A program made the position numbers and the translations under genes. Of a stretch of 64,000 nucleotides of DNA, positions 35,500-47,005 are shown one piece after another. Below the pieces are notes generated by a model. The model ran no database searches. It was not told where the DNA came from and saw only the letters and a program-made list of their open reading frames with translations. This DNA is from Diorhabda sublineata (lineage: Eukaryota; Arthropoda; Insecta; Coleoptera; Chrysomelidae), in contig NC_079479.1 in the NCBI RefSeq assembly GCF_026230105.1, forward strand, positions 34,131,385 through 34,195,384, in the 5' to 3' direction. Each line of letters opens with the position of its first letter. Position 1 is the first letter of the stretch.

Positions 35500-36180
35500 A
35501 ACTTTCAAAAGAATATGTGTCAAATTTCGTGACATTTCGATTAGTTAGAAAAAAGTGACAGCCATTTAAGTGAAACTACTTTGTGTGTTAATTTATGATT
35601 GCTTCTTGATGACAAAAAGTACTCAGCAATGGCTTCAAAAGTGTTATACGGACTCAGTCGTACAGACACCGATGATGATGAACGTTTTGGTCGTTCAATT
35701 GAGGAGGTTACTCCAGAAAAGTCCACAAATTGGTTATATCTAAACGTAATCGTGAGATAGCTGGGGCCGTAGATATCAGTTTTTAAAGTGTGTGCCGCAT
35801 TCAGAGCAGTATTTGGCCATATTTACACGTAATAAATAAAATTTTTACGTCGATATGTGACAATGGATGGAACATAGATCCATCACTTTACTCCGGAATC
35901 AAAATGATCATCAACGGAGTGGACTGCAGCCGGTGAACTACATCCGAAGCGTTTAAAGGCACAACAGTCAGCTGTGAAGGTTATGGTTTCAGTATTTTGG
36001 GATACGCATGGAATATTGTTGTTGGATCGTTTGATGGCAAAAATCAAAGAGAAACGGCCTCATATGTCGAAGAAAAAACCACTGTTTCACCAAGACAATG
36101 CACCGATTCACAACGATGATTAAATTGAAAGAATTACACTTCGAACTGCTTTAGTTGGTTGGTTGACAATGTTATTAAAT
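35500..36180 (+). pseudogene. Mariner transposase pseudogene
   Basis: Plus-strand pieces in order: ERFGRSIEEVTPE, a frameshifted ISKRNREIAGAVDIS region, TMDGTxIHHFTPES (the catalytic TMDETW with the first Asp and a changed Glu), STEWTAAGELHPKRLKAQQS, VMVSVFWDTHGILLLD, LDRLMAKIKEKRPHMSKKKP and LFHQDNAPIHN (second Asp). The stretch between VFWD and LDRLMAK is shortened and the C-terminus with the third Asp is lost. Stops and shifts are frequent. In life this enzyme cuts and pastes the element at TA sites. Confidence 0.85.
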
Positions 36181-36681
36181 ATTTGTTATTGAAAAACAAT
36201 TACCTCTTTGTTCGGAAAAAGCTAAACGATTAAATAAGCACAAAGTTCTTTTCTTCGAATCAAAATTCGATAAAAATATGGTAAAAGATGTTTCAGCTAG
36301 GAGTTATTCTCAGATACGTGCATTCTTAACATACTTTGAAAATATTCTGTGACAAACTATATACACACTTGTTTTAAAGATCATATTTCGTAAAAAATAT
36401 ACCAGGAAGAATTCATATAGTCAACAATAAAAAAATGGCGTATCATTCATTATTTTTTACATCATATAACAGCCAAGAAACAAATTATAAAAATAATAAT
36501 GTAATATTAAATCACAGGCATCATCATAATTTTAATAGCTCATTATTTAAACATTATCTTTCTTTTGAACAAGTTTTGTTGAAACATTGACAGGGAATTC
36601 CCTAACATATGGAAGCGATTGAAATTAAACTCAGGTGTATAATAATTGCTTCGTTTGTGTCGAGAAATTAGTCCAATAAAA
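36181..36681. other. Junction between two mariner copies in opposite orientation
   Basis: No domain recognised. The preceding mariner reads plus, the next reads minus. Confidence 0.4.
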
Positions 36682-36786
36682 TTAGTTCATATAGTTGAAT
36701 AAAATGTGTTCGATACACTTTTTATAATAAGATTCGTCAATATTCTCAAAATAGCCAATAACTGCCGAAATTAACTCTTCATTGTT
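36682..36786 (-). pseudogene. Mariner C-terminus, single-copy edge of the 374-bp array
   Basis: The minus frame reads NNEELISAVIGYFENIDESY, YKKCIEHILF and stops at 36682. It matches the mariner C-terminal pattern SNEEVIAExxxYFxxxDxSxYxxGIxxLExRW, with the terminal WNKCIxLxGDYVE lost. It abuts the first array unit: KKKVLV is followed directly by NNEELIS, so the HQDNAP to SPDLAPSD segment was deleted here. Confidence 0.75.
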
Positions 36787-39700
36787 AACCAACACTTTCT
36801 TCTTAGCTAAATGCGGTCGTTTTTGCTCGATTTCTTCGCAATGAGTTCGCATAATACTCGCAGTTGATAATTTTTTTCTTTTTCAAAAAATTATCTCACG
36901 CACTACCCAAAAAACCGACGCCATGACGTTGCTTGTACATGGAACGGTCTTTATCTTTTTGGGAACCGATTTTCCCTTTTCAGCCCATTGTTTTGATTGT
37001 ACCTTTGTATTGAATGTGAAATGACGAATTTACGTTTCATCCATGGTTATGAAACGTCGCCAAACTCGATGGAATCATCTTCATGACGCTACTTTTGTTT
37101 TATTTTAATAATTTTGGTCATTGCAATAACGGATGTGTGTGCTGGTGCATTGTCTTGATGAACCAACACTTTCTTCTTAGCTAAATGCGGTCGTTTTTGC
37201 TCGATTTCTTCGCATTGAGTTCGCATAATACTCGCAGTTGATAATTTTTTTCTTTTTCAAAAAATTATCTCACGCCCAACCCAAAAAACCGACGCCATGA
37301 CGTTGCTTGTTCATGGAACGGTCTTTACTTTTTTTGGAACCGATTCTCCCTTTTCAGTCCATTGTTTTGATTGTACCTTTGTATTGAATGTGAAATGACG
37401 AATTTACGTTTCATCCATGGTTATGAAACGTCGCCAAACTCGATGGAATCATCTTCATGACGCTACTTTTGTTTTATTTTAATAATTTTGGTCATTGCAA
37501 TAACGGATGTGTGTGCTGGTGCATTGTCTTGATGAACCAACACTTTCTTCTTAGCTAAATGCGGTCGTTTTTGCTCGATTTCTTCGCAATGAGTTCGCAT
37601 AATACTCGCAGTTGATAATTTTTTTCTTTTTCAAAAAATTATCTCACGCACTACCCAAAAAACCGACGCCATGACGTTGCTTGTACATGGAATGGTCTTT
37701 ACTTTTTTTGGAACCGATTCTCCCTTTTCAGTCCATTGTTTTGATTGTACCTTTGTATTGAATGTGAAATGACGAATTTACGTTTCATCCATGGTTATGA
37801 AACGTCGCCAAACTCGATGGAATCATCTTCATGACGCTACTTTTGTTTTATTTTAATAATTTTGGTCATTGCAATAACGGATGTGTGTGCTGGTGCATTG
37901 TCTTGATGAACCAACACTTTCTTCTTAGCTAAATGCGGTCGTTTTTGCTCGATTTCTTCGCAATGAGTTCGCATAATACTCGCAGTTGATAATTTTTTTC
38001 TTTTTCAAAAAATTATCTCACGCACTACCCAAAAAACCGACGCCATGACGTTGCTTGTACATGGAACGGTCTTTATCTTTTTGGGAACCGATTCTCCCTT
38101 TTCAGTCCATTGTTTTGATTGTACCTTTGTATTGAATGTGAAATGACGAATTTACGTTTCATCCATGGTTATGAAACGTCGCCAAACTCGATGGAATCAT
38201 CTTCATGACGCTACTTTTGTTTTATTTTAATAATTTTGGTCATTGCAATAACGGATGTGTGTGCTGGTGCATTGTCTTGATGAACCAACACGTTCTTCTT
38301 AGCTAAATGCGGTCGTTTTTGCTCGATTTCTTCGCAATGAGTTCGCATAATACTCGCAGTTGATAATTTTTTTTCTTTTTCAAAAAATTATCTCACGCAC
38401 AATCCAAAAAACCGACGCCATGACGTTGCTTGTACATGGAACGGTCTTTATCTTTTTGGGAACCGATTCTCCCTTTTCAGTCCATTGTTTTGATTGTACC
38501 TTTGTATTGAATGTGAAATGACGAATTTACGTTTCATCCATGGTTATGAAACGTCGCCAAACTCGATGGAATCATCTTCATGACGCTACTTTTGTTTTAT
38601 TTTAATAATTTTGGTCATTGCAATAACGGATGTGTGTGCTGGTGCATTGTCTTGATGAACCAACACTTTCTTCTTAGCTAAATGCGGTCGTTTTTGCTCG
38701 ATTTCTTCGCAATGAGTTCGCATAATACTCGCAGTTGATAATTTTTTTCTTTTTCAAAAAATTATCTCACGCACTACCCAAAAAACCGACGCCATGACGT
38801 TGCTTGTACATGGAACGGTCTTTATCTTTTTGGGAACCGATTCTCCCTTTTCAGTCCATTGTTTTGATTGTACCTTTGTATTGAATGTGAAATGACGAAT
38901 TTACGTTTCATCCATGGTTATGAAACGTCGCCAAACTCGATGGAATCATCTTCATGACGCTACTTTTGTTTTATTTTAATAATTTTGGTCATTGCAATAA
39001 CGGATGTGTGTGCTGGTGCATTGTCTTGATGAACCAACACGTTCTTCTTAGCTAAATGCGGTCGTTTTTGCTCGATTTCTTCGCAATGAGTTCGCATAAT
39101 ACTCGCAGTTGATAATTTTTTTTCTTTTTCAAAAAATTATCTCACGCACAATCCAAAAAACCGACGCCATGACGTTGCTTGTACATGGAACGGTCTTTAT
39201 CTTTTTGGGAACCGATTCTCCCTTTTCAGTCCATTGTTTTGATTGTACCTTTGTATTGAATGTGAAATGACGAATTTACGTTTCATCCATGGTTATGAAA
39301 CGTCGCCAAACTCGATGGAATCATCTTCATGACGCTACTTTTGTTTTATTTTAATAATTTTGGTCATTGCAATAACGGATGTGTGTGCTGGTGCATTGTC
39401 TTGATGAACCAACACTTTCTTCTTAGCTAAATGCGGTCGTTTTTGCTCGATTTCTTCGCAATGAGTTCGCATAATACTCGCAGTTGATAATTTTTTTCTT
39501 TTTCAAAAAATTATCTCACGCACTACCCAAAAAACCGACGCCATGACGTTGCTTGTACATGGAATGGTCTTTACTTTTTTTGGAACCGATTCTCCCTTTT
39601 CAGTCCATTGTTTTGATTGTACCTTTGTATTGAATGTGAAATGACGAATTTACGTTTCATCCATGGTTATGAAACGTCGCCAAACTCGATGGAATCATCT

Positions 39701-41214
39701 TCATGACGCTACTTTTGTTTTATTTTAATAATTTTGGTCATTGCAATAACGGATGTGTGTGCTGGTGCATTGTCTTGATGAACCAACACTTTCTTCTTAG
39801 CTAAATGCGGTCGTTTTTGCTCGATTTCTTCGCAATGAGTTCGCATAATACTCGCAGTTGATAATTTTTTTTCTTTTTCAAAAAATTATCTCACGCACAA
39901 TCCAAAAAACCGACGCCATGACGTTGCTTGTACATGGAACGGTCTTTATCTTTTTGGGAACCGATTCTCCCTTTTCAGTCCATTGTTTTGATTGTACCTT
40001 TGTATTGAATGTGAAATGACGAATTTACGTTTCATCCATGGTTATGAAACGTCGCCAAACTCGATGGAATCATCTTCATGACGCTACTTTTGTTTTATTT
40101 TAATAATTTTGGTCATTGCAATAACGGATGTGTGTGCTGGTGCATTGTCTTGATGAACCAACACTTTCTTCTTAGCTAAATGCGGTCGTTTTTGCTCGAT
40201 TTCTTCGCAATGAGTTCGCATAATACTCGCAGTTGATAATTTCTTTCTTTTTCGAGATAGTCAATGAAAATTATCTCACGCCCAACCCAAAAAACCGACG
40301 CCATGACGTTGCTTGTACATGGAACGGTCTTTACTTTTTTTGGAACCGATTCTCCCTTTTCAGTCCATTGTTTTGATTGTACCTTTGTATTGAATGTGAA
40401 ATGACGAATTTACGTTTCATCCATGGTTATGAAACGTCGCCAAACTCGATGGAATCATCTTCATGACGCTACTTTTGTTTTATTTTAATAATTTTGGTCA
40501 TTGCAATAACGGATGTGTGTGCTGGTGCATTGTCTTGATGAACCAACACTTTCTTCTTAGCTAAATGCGGTCGTTTTTGCTCGATTTCTTCGCATTGAGT
40601 TCGCATAATACTCGCAGTTGATAATTTTTTTCTTTTTCAAAAAATTATCTCACGCACTACCCAAAAAACCGACGCCATGACGTTGCTTGTTCATGGAACG
40701 GTCTTTACTTTTTTTGGAACCGATTCTCCCTTTTCAGTCCATTGTTTTGATTGTACCTTTGTATTGAATGTGAAATGACGAATTTACGTTTCATCCATGG
40801 TTATGAAACGTCGCCAAACTCGATGGAATCATCTTCATGACGCTACTTTTGTTTTATTTTAATAATTTTGGTCATTGCAATAACGGATGTGTGTGCTGGT
40901 GCATTGTCTTGATGAACCAACACTTTCTTCTTAGCTAAATGCGGTCGTTTTTGCTCGATTTCTTCGCATTGAGTTCGCATAATACTCGCAGTTGATAATT
41001 TTTTTCTTTTTCAAAAAATTATCTCACGCACTACCCAAAAAACCGACGCCATGACGTTGCTTGTACATGGAACGGTCTTTATCTTTTTGGGAACCGATTC
41101 TCCCTTTTCAGTCCATTGTTTTGATTGTACCTTTGTATTGAATGTGAAATGACGAATTTACGTTTCATCCATGGTTATGAAACGTCGCCAAACTCGATGG
41201 AATCATTTTCACGA
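36787..41214 (-). repeat. Tandem array of about 12 copies of a 374-bp mariner catalytic-core segment
   Basis: The anchor ACCAACAC recurs at 36788, 37162, 37536, 37910, 38284, 38659, 39033, 39408, 39782, 40157, 40542 and 40916; the step is 374-375 bp, once 385 where GAGATAGTCAATG-like sequence is inserted near 40253. On minus each unit reads FITMDE, QSKQWTEKGES-like sequence (QNNGLKRENRF in another frame), INCEYYANSLRRNRAKTT and VLVHQDNAPAHTSVIAMTKI, so it holds the first two catalytic Asp residues. Stops and shifts interrupt every unit. Identity between units is very high. Single-copy parts of the same element flank both ends. Confidence 0.95.
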
Positions 41215-41500
41215 CGCCGTTTTTGTTTCATTATGAGCAAAGTGGTACCCATCTTGCGCAAAGCTTTATCATGTCCAAATTTTCAGTTAATATGAAATGA
41301 ACGGCATTTTTTGGAATGCCTACTATGTCCGATAGCTCGCGCACTGTCAGAAGACGATAATCCAGTTGTTCTTTATGGATTTTCTTCAATATTTCTAGAG
41401 TAGTCACCTCATTTGAGCAACTACTCGATGCTCAGGTATTACGGCCTCGTTTAAATTCTGCTAACCAATATTTTACTGGTGATTACGAAGGAGGAGGGTT
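41215..41500 (-). pseudogene. Mariner DNA-binding domain, single-copy edge of the 374-bp array
   Basis: Minus-strand reading from 41460: FKRGRNT, then TTLEILKKIHKEQLDYRLLT, VRELSDIVGIPKNAVHFILT and LDMIKLCARWVP. This is the two-HTH DNA-binding region and the CARWVP linker of a mariner transposase. It continues into the first array unit (MKQKRRRENDSIEF-like) at 41214. Together with 36682-41214 it forms one expanded mariner copy. Confidence 0.85.
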
Positions 41501-42609
41501 GAATCTGGGTTGGGCTAAGGCTTTTTTTCATACTAACATAAACACTTAGATGAAACATTCGCTTTTCAACTTATCTAAAACAAATAACTAATTCAGAGTG
41601 ACGGGATTACTAGACGTTATCGTTGTCAAAAATTCAACACACAATTTCATTTTATATAATGAGAATTTATTAGCTGATGTAATGATACGTAAATTCCGCT
41701 GTACTATTATGAATCATCTGTTCAACAAATGACCTTGAGAGTATAATAACATCGTGCTGAAGCTAAAGGCGAATCTTTAACTACTTTCCTTGTGCAAGAC
41801 ACGGATATCACAAGAAATGAGAAGTTGATTGAAATTTTGAATCGTTTGACCCACAAAATTCGGTTCCGTTATTTTATAATTTTAGTAAGAACATTACGCA
41901 ATGGGTATTTGAACCGGACACTACCGTCTAGTTGTGAAAAAATTATTTTCGATGATCTCGTTAACGTTAAATTCTTATAAAAACAAAGTAGAATTAAACG
42001 AAACCCGTCGATTATCGACTTTAACTTCCAATAAAATAAAAACAATTAAATTAAATTCATATATAATTTTCATTTTTATGTTTTTGATGATAGGTTCTAA
42101 CGGATTTCTATGAGTGTTTTCATCGAAATTCATGCCTTAATTTGAGAAAAGACTCCCGGCGGCAAATCGCGTTTGATCATTGAAATAATGAGAAAAAATT
42201 GAATATACAAAATGCCAGTGTGGCCAGTTTATTAAAATGATAATTTGAATCTTAAAACGCGTTCAAAAAGATTCATTTCCACCAACACACAACTAATCCA
42301 AACTAGTTCAAGATCAAACAAAACCCACGAAATTATCGACACCTGGTCAATAAATGACTTTCTTTAAATGTGCCGCAACAATGGAGAAAATATGGAATAG
42401 TCAGTCATAAATATGAAATGGAGATTTGTAAATCCAACGGGCGGCAAACGGGTTTCTAGTTTATTATACAATTATCAGTCAAATAAAAACAACCTGTTTC
42501 TTTATGAGGTATAAAAAATTATTTAATGTACTCTGTATATAAATATATCGATTATATTCAGGAAGTTAATAATTTTTTCAATACTTTTATATATATTTTA
42601 TTACTATTT
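41501..42609. other. Mostly non-coding stretch
   Basis: Starts with the decayed 5' end of the mariner copy. A 62-codon plus frame at 41792-41980 (EKLIEILNRLTHKIRFRYFI, then ILVRTLRNGYLNRTL) faintly resembles the end of a CARD domain but begins without ATG and has no splice support. Confidence 0.35.
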
Positions 42610-43195
42610 CATAATATCGGCGGGTGTAATTTGGGCGCTAACCATCCTTCTTTACCTGTCTGACCAAGAAGGGTAGATAATCCCACATGTATTTTCGGCA
42701 CTAAGAAGTGCAGGTAGGTCGAGTCATAAAATAACCCAATAGAGGGAAAGTTGATAGATTTTTGAGTAGGTTAGGTTAGTTTAGGTTATGTAAATCTCTT
42801 ATTTTATATGTAATATGTACTTAAGTACTAAATAAAAATATAAAGAAATTTACTTTATTCTGTAGAGTGTTACAAAAATGTTGTAAGGAAACTTTATTAA
42901 GGGCAGATTTTTCATTTAAAAAAAGTGCAAAGTAGCCCCCTCTAACGGTAAATTTTTTCAAACCTTAGGTGTTAATAGGTCATTTCTCTTATAGGAAAAT
43001 CTAAAAATACAAAAATATATCTTATAAATATCGGTGATTTAATAAATAACTGTATTTCATAAATTATGTACTTCAGTCGGTTAGCGCCCAAATACACATA
43101 GGATTAAAATGACCCTTCGGTCTTGGCGCCTAGTTTACATGTTGTAAAAAGTACATTAATCCTTTAGCGCCCAAATTACATCCGCCCCATAATAT
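42610..43195. mobile_element. 570-bp MITE with 24-bp inverted ends and 8-bp target duplication
   Basis: The element spans 42618-43187. Left end CGGCGGGTGTAATTTGGGCG followed by CTAA; the right end, read on the other strand, starts GGGCGGATGTAATTTGGGCG and CTAA (22 of 24 match). CATAATAT flanks both sides (42610-42617 and 43188-43195). A third copy of the end core lies inside at 43079-43096, inverted (GGTTAGCGCCCAAAT). There is no coding sequence. An 8-bp duplication fits hAT, P or Merlin-type transposases; the end sequence does not decide between them. A TTAGG-like stretch (AGGTTAGGTTAGTTTAGG) occurs at 42768-42788. Confidence 0.9.
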
Positions 43196-43464
43196 TCCTA
43201 AAAAGACCCCGCTCAATCCTTGAGAATTGACCTTCGGCCTATTATCCTGAAACTAACTGCACAATGATAGTTTGAAGCAAGCTGATTAAAAGTACAAATC
43301 CCCCCCTAGCCCCATCAAAACTACCTCTGAAGTGTCCGAAGATGTAATGGGAGGAAGGGAATTGTTTTTTGGCACATTGACATTCAATTTGAGCTGCAAT
43401 CTCGAATACACCGGGACTTGATGCAAAAAATTAGTGATTAGATGTGATTAGTGACATAAGACAG
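43196..43464. other. Short non-coding stretch
   Basis: Nothing recognised. Confidence 0.4.
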
Positions 43465-43850
43465 ATGTTTTTATACGACCCCTCGTTTCTGAGTTATAAA
43501 CAATTACAATTTACAATTATTTTTCTTGATTTCTTGGCATGTACAACGATCTAAAAATCTAAATATCTCGTAAACCTTAAATTTTATTGAGTTAAAGAAA
43601 GAGTACATTTTCGTAAAAAAAATTCATTCCTGTTATCTTTAGATTGTAAAGAATGTCCTTGTAAAAGATACGGATTATTCATTCATTCCGTCAAACACAC
43701 TTAACATACTTAATCATCCATCAAAAATTCATAATGTGTGAATGTATAATTTAGAAAATATACTTAAATATAAGCTCTGATTTGGCAACTTTAAATGCCT
43801 ATAACTCAGAAACGAGAGATCATATGAGAAAATGTTTTTATATCATTTGA
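43465..43850. repeat. Foldback repeat with CTCGTTTCTGAGTTATA arms
   Basis: CTCGTTTCTGAGTTATA at 43482-43498 occurs as its exact reverse complement at 43800-43816, with weaker outward similarity beyond. The right half (43690-43830) is repeated in reverse orientation at 51813-51905. This suggests a foldback-type interspersed repeat; it has no coding capacity. Confidence 0.65.
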
Positions 43851-44607
43851 ATTTTGATGTAATATGTTTCTAACTAACTTTTTTTGTCATGCAAAATATG
43901 TTTGTTGATTCCTTCTGTTTTAATATAATTATTCGGTTTGTAAACAAGATTTGTTTTTTTTTATTTAATTTCTTTACTTGATTAACCTTATTTTTGATAG
44001 TTTTTACCAGGTATTCAATTGTCGACTGGTGATAAACTAAAAAATAACCTCTAATGAAGTAAATACTTCAACTAAAAGGTACCTTAACAAATTTATAGCA
44101 CTAGTGACAGTTAAGATATTTTATCAAGGATACGCAACGTTCATAAAAGATAATAATAGATAATTGAAAAGGTGTAAAACGGCATGAAAAGGTGCTCGTT
44201 GCTGGTGAAGTGAAAAATCGAAGCCCACCAAAGTGACAAAATACTTAAGTACCATAAAATGGATTCGGACCATAAATAATCATAAAATAGTGTCACAAAT
44301 AAACTTGTTTCGAACATTGACAAGAGGATTTGTAGATCTTTCGAGATGCTTTGTCCTCATCATTCATAAACGGTATACCTATTCAGGAAAGCGTAACAAA
44401 TTTTGTGAAATCCCAAGTGCAAAAACATGTTTGAACGGAAGCATTGTTTAGCAACAAATTCTGTAATTTAAATAGAATGAGAATAACCGGAGTAGAGTTT
44501 CGAGATATCATTTGCTACAACAATCTAAAGAAAAATAATTTAATTTAAAAGTTACCAAATAACCACCAGATAAAATAGAAGATAAATTTTACACTATAAA
44601 TATTGAT
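43851..44607. other. Non-coding stretch
   Basis: AT-rich; frames at 44141-44323 (minus) and 44233-44451 (plus) have no recognisable domain. Confidence 0.4.
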
Positions 44608-45745
44608 TAGCAATACCTATCTAGCATTATTCATTAATATCTAGCAATGCTTAGTTTCATATAGCAATAACAAGAATTTTTTTAAATATTCAGCGCCGAC
44701 AATTAGCAATATTAATCGATTTAGAAATTCTGAGCTACATCGAGCTACATTTGATCGTATCCAGCAATAATAAGCGTTGTATAGCAATATTTAGCGATAT
44801 TAATAAATATAAAGCTATAACTCGTAGTCAACTAGCTATTTTCAAAGTTATTTAACAATTTATTGCGATTCCTAGCAATGTAAATCGATTTCTCTCAATG
44901 TAAAATGTTGTTTAGCAATATTGAGTCATATCCATAGGCGTATCTAGCGAGGGGCATTTGGGGCAGACCCCCTGGAAGCAAATATCGATCGTTATTAAAT
45001 TTTGTTGTTGGAATTTGAAGTAACTACTTTATTAATTAGAAAATTATAAAAAAAAATCCTCCATACATGTTGAAAATTACTTCAGAAGATGGGTGATATC
45101 TCTCAGGATTAGATTTGTGGTAAAAGCTGTAGAAAAATAAGGATTTGGCAGGAGATTAAAGGATATTGAAGGAGGTGAATAGTTTTTTCCCTGCTACAAG
45201 GCATGTACTTCTCATTATGAGTACTTTTGCATCTTCTAAGGCTAAGACCTGAACAGAAAATACAATGGGAGTTGTGTTTGATTAGCGGTCATCAAAAATC
45301 ATCGACTAGATTGAAACGAGACGTGTAACTAGATTAAAAAAGTTTGAAGCAAGTAATGTGGTGGATAAAGCATTGCTTTTTCGATTTAAAAGACCTTATA
45401 TGCATAATACAAACAACTAAAGTTGTGTTTTAACTTTTTAGGGTGTTTTCGAAATAACGACACCCGCCTTCATAGATGATGTCGAAATGTCGAACTCATT
45501 CTGCAAACGCTGAAAAGATTTTCAGGGTAATGTGGAATGTCCCATTAAGTAATCTGACTCAATGGAAAGTTGTATGTATGCGCTTAGCCGTGATAAAATG
45601 TTTGAATCTGAATGACCATGGCTTAACCTTCCCCCAGGTACGCATTGGATCATATCTCGTAATAATAAGCATAGTGAAAAAATATTTATTGATACTTAGC
45701 AATCCTTAGCAACGTCTAATAATACTTAATGTTGTCTGGCATTAT
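44608..45745 (+). repeat. Degenerate TAGCAAT-rich repeat, split by an insertion
   Basis: The words TAGCAATA, TAGCAATG and TTAGCAATATT recur irregularly every 15-40 bases from 44608 to 44924, then again from about 45690 to 45745 (ATACTTAGCAATCCTTAGCA). The hAT-like element at 44933-45648 lies between the two halves. Confidence 0.65.
44933..45648 (+). mobile_element. hAT-type element with partial transposase C-terminus
   Basis: The left end starts CATAGGCGTATCTAGCGAGG; the right end on the other strand starts CCAATGCGTACCTGGGGGAA, sharing GCGTAYCT and the G-run common in hAT elements. TCATATC flanks both sides (44926-44932 and 45650-45656), eight bases with one mismatch if extended by one. Near the right end the plus frame from 45476 reads THSANAEKIFRVMWNV, then LAVIKCLNLNDHG, matching the hAT dimerisation motif PHSNAxAERxFS and the following helix. 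Most of the transposase is missing, so this is a deleted, non-autonomous copy. Confidence 0.75.
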
Positions 45746-46889
45746 TTGACACATAAGAAATTCATAATTTGGCAATTTTTAAATATTAAATGTTTTTATG
45801 TAATCCTATATTTAGTTTGTCGAGTTATTGTGGAAGTAAAACATACAGAGGAACAAAAAAGAATATAAAATTTGGTCAATATGTACTACCGCATATCTCC
45901 GAAATATTTAGAATGTTATCGTTTCGAGATATCGTTTTTTCGGTGACCATTATCATTTTTTTGTTACAGCGTAATTATGGAATATGTTGTGCTATCAGGT
46001 AGGTTGTTTTTATCTTACTGTGATGTATCATTATCAATATTTCGATCTTCATATTTTTGAACGCGAATCAAAAACAAATTCGTCGCATTTTCGTGTAATT
46101 ACCAAAGCAAATATATCAATTATAAAATGATTATGAAACAAAAAACCGGTCTACGTAGAATTTAAACGACTGGATTTAACATAAATACTTTCGGCTTATT
46201 AAGGTGTAATTTTTGTATAAATTTCAGCATTACCTTTAGAAAAAACTGGTTATAATAAATAGTATTATCAATAGTTTGGTTACTATTTTGTATAAACGAG
46301 AATTGTCTTTCAAGATTTCATAATCTAATAAAAGTTGCTGTTGATGAGTTGTGGCATCACTGTATTTATGAACATCAACGTTTGTTATTGCAAAATCTGT
46401 GGAAATTCTCAGTAAGTTGTTGATAGTGAACGTTTAAAAGCAGCAAAAATTGTAAACACCCGTGCACTAACTCATTATTTCAATTCCCGCCATAAAATCT
46501 TAACGTCTCTAACACAAAAAACAATAAAAAATATTTAGAAATTCTAGTTTTTAGATTGTCCAACTTTATAATGTGGATTAGGTACTAAATTCCAGGTAAT
46601 ACTCGAGTTGTATTATGTACTCAGACTACCTTTTCGTTTACCTGAAATACCACCGTCCAACGGATTAAAAATCGCCACGATTGTAGCGCATCTGATTTTT
46701 TATGATTTTAAATCAACAAAAATGCTACTTTTGGTAACGAAGACACACAGATGGATAGAGGCGATGAAGCTCCAGTCAAAATTGTACCTCGTAACCTCAT
46801 TTAACGCTTTAAAACAGTGTCGAGCGAATTAGGTGTGACAAAGATAAGTTCCAGATGAATACCACATTGAGTAGGTCGAAGAACTAAAG
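45746..46889. other. Non-coding stretch
   Basis: Frames at 45790-46002 and 46608-46832 lack domains. The latter may be decayed upstream mariner sequence. Confidence 0.35.
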
Positions 46890-47005
46890 AAAATCAAGTC
46901 TCAATGCCCCCAAATCCAACCGATTTAACACCTAATGACTTTTTTTCGTTCCCTACTGTCAAACAAAAGATGCGCGAATAGTGTGAAATTTGACTGGACT
47001 ATTAC
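46890..47005 (+). pseudogene. Short mariner C-terminal relic
   Basis: The plus strand reads PPNPTDLTPNDFFSFPTVKQ, then KMRE, then a stop. It matches the HPPYSPDLTPNDFFLFPTVK block around the third catalytic Asp (here Asn-Asp retained). Upstream transposase sequence is not readable. Confidence 0.6.
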
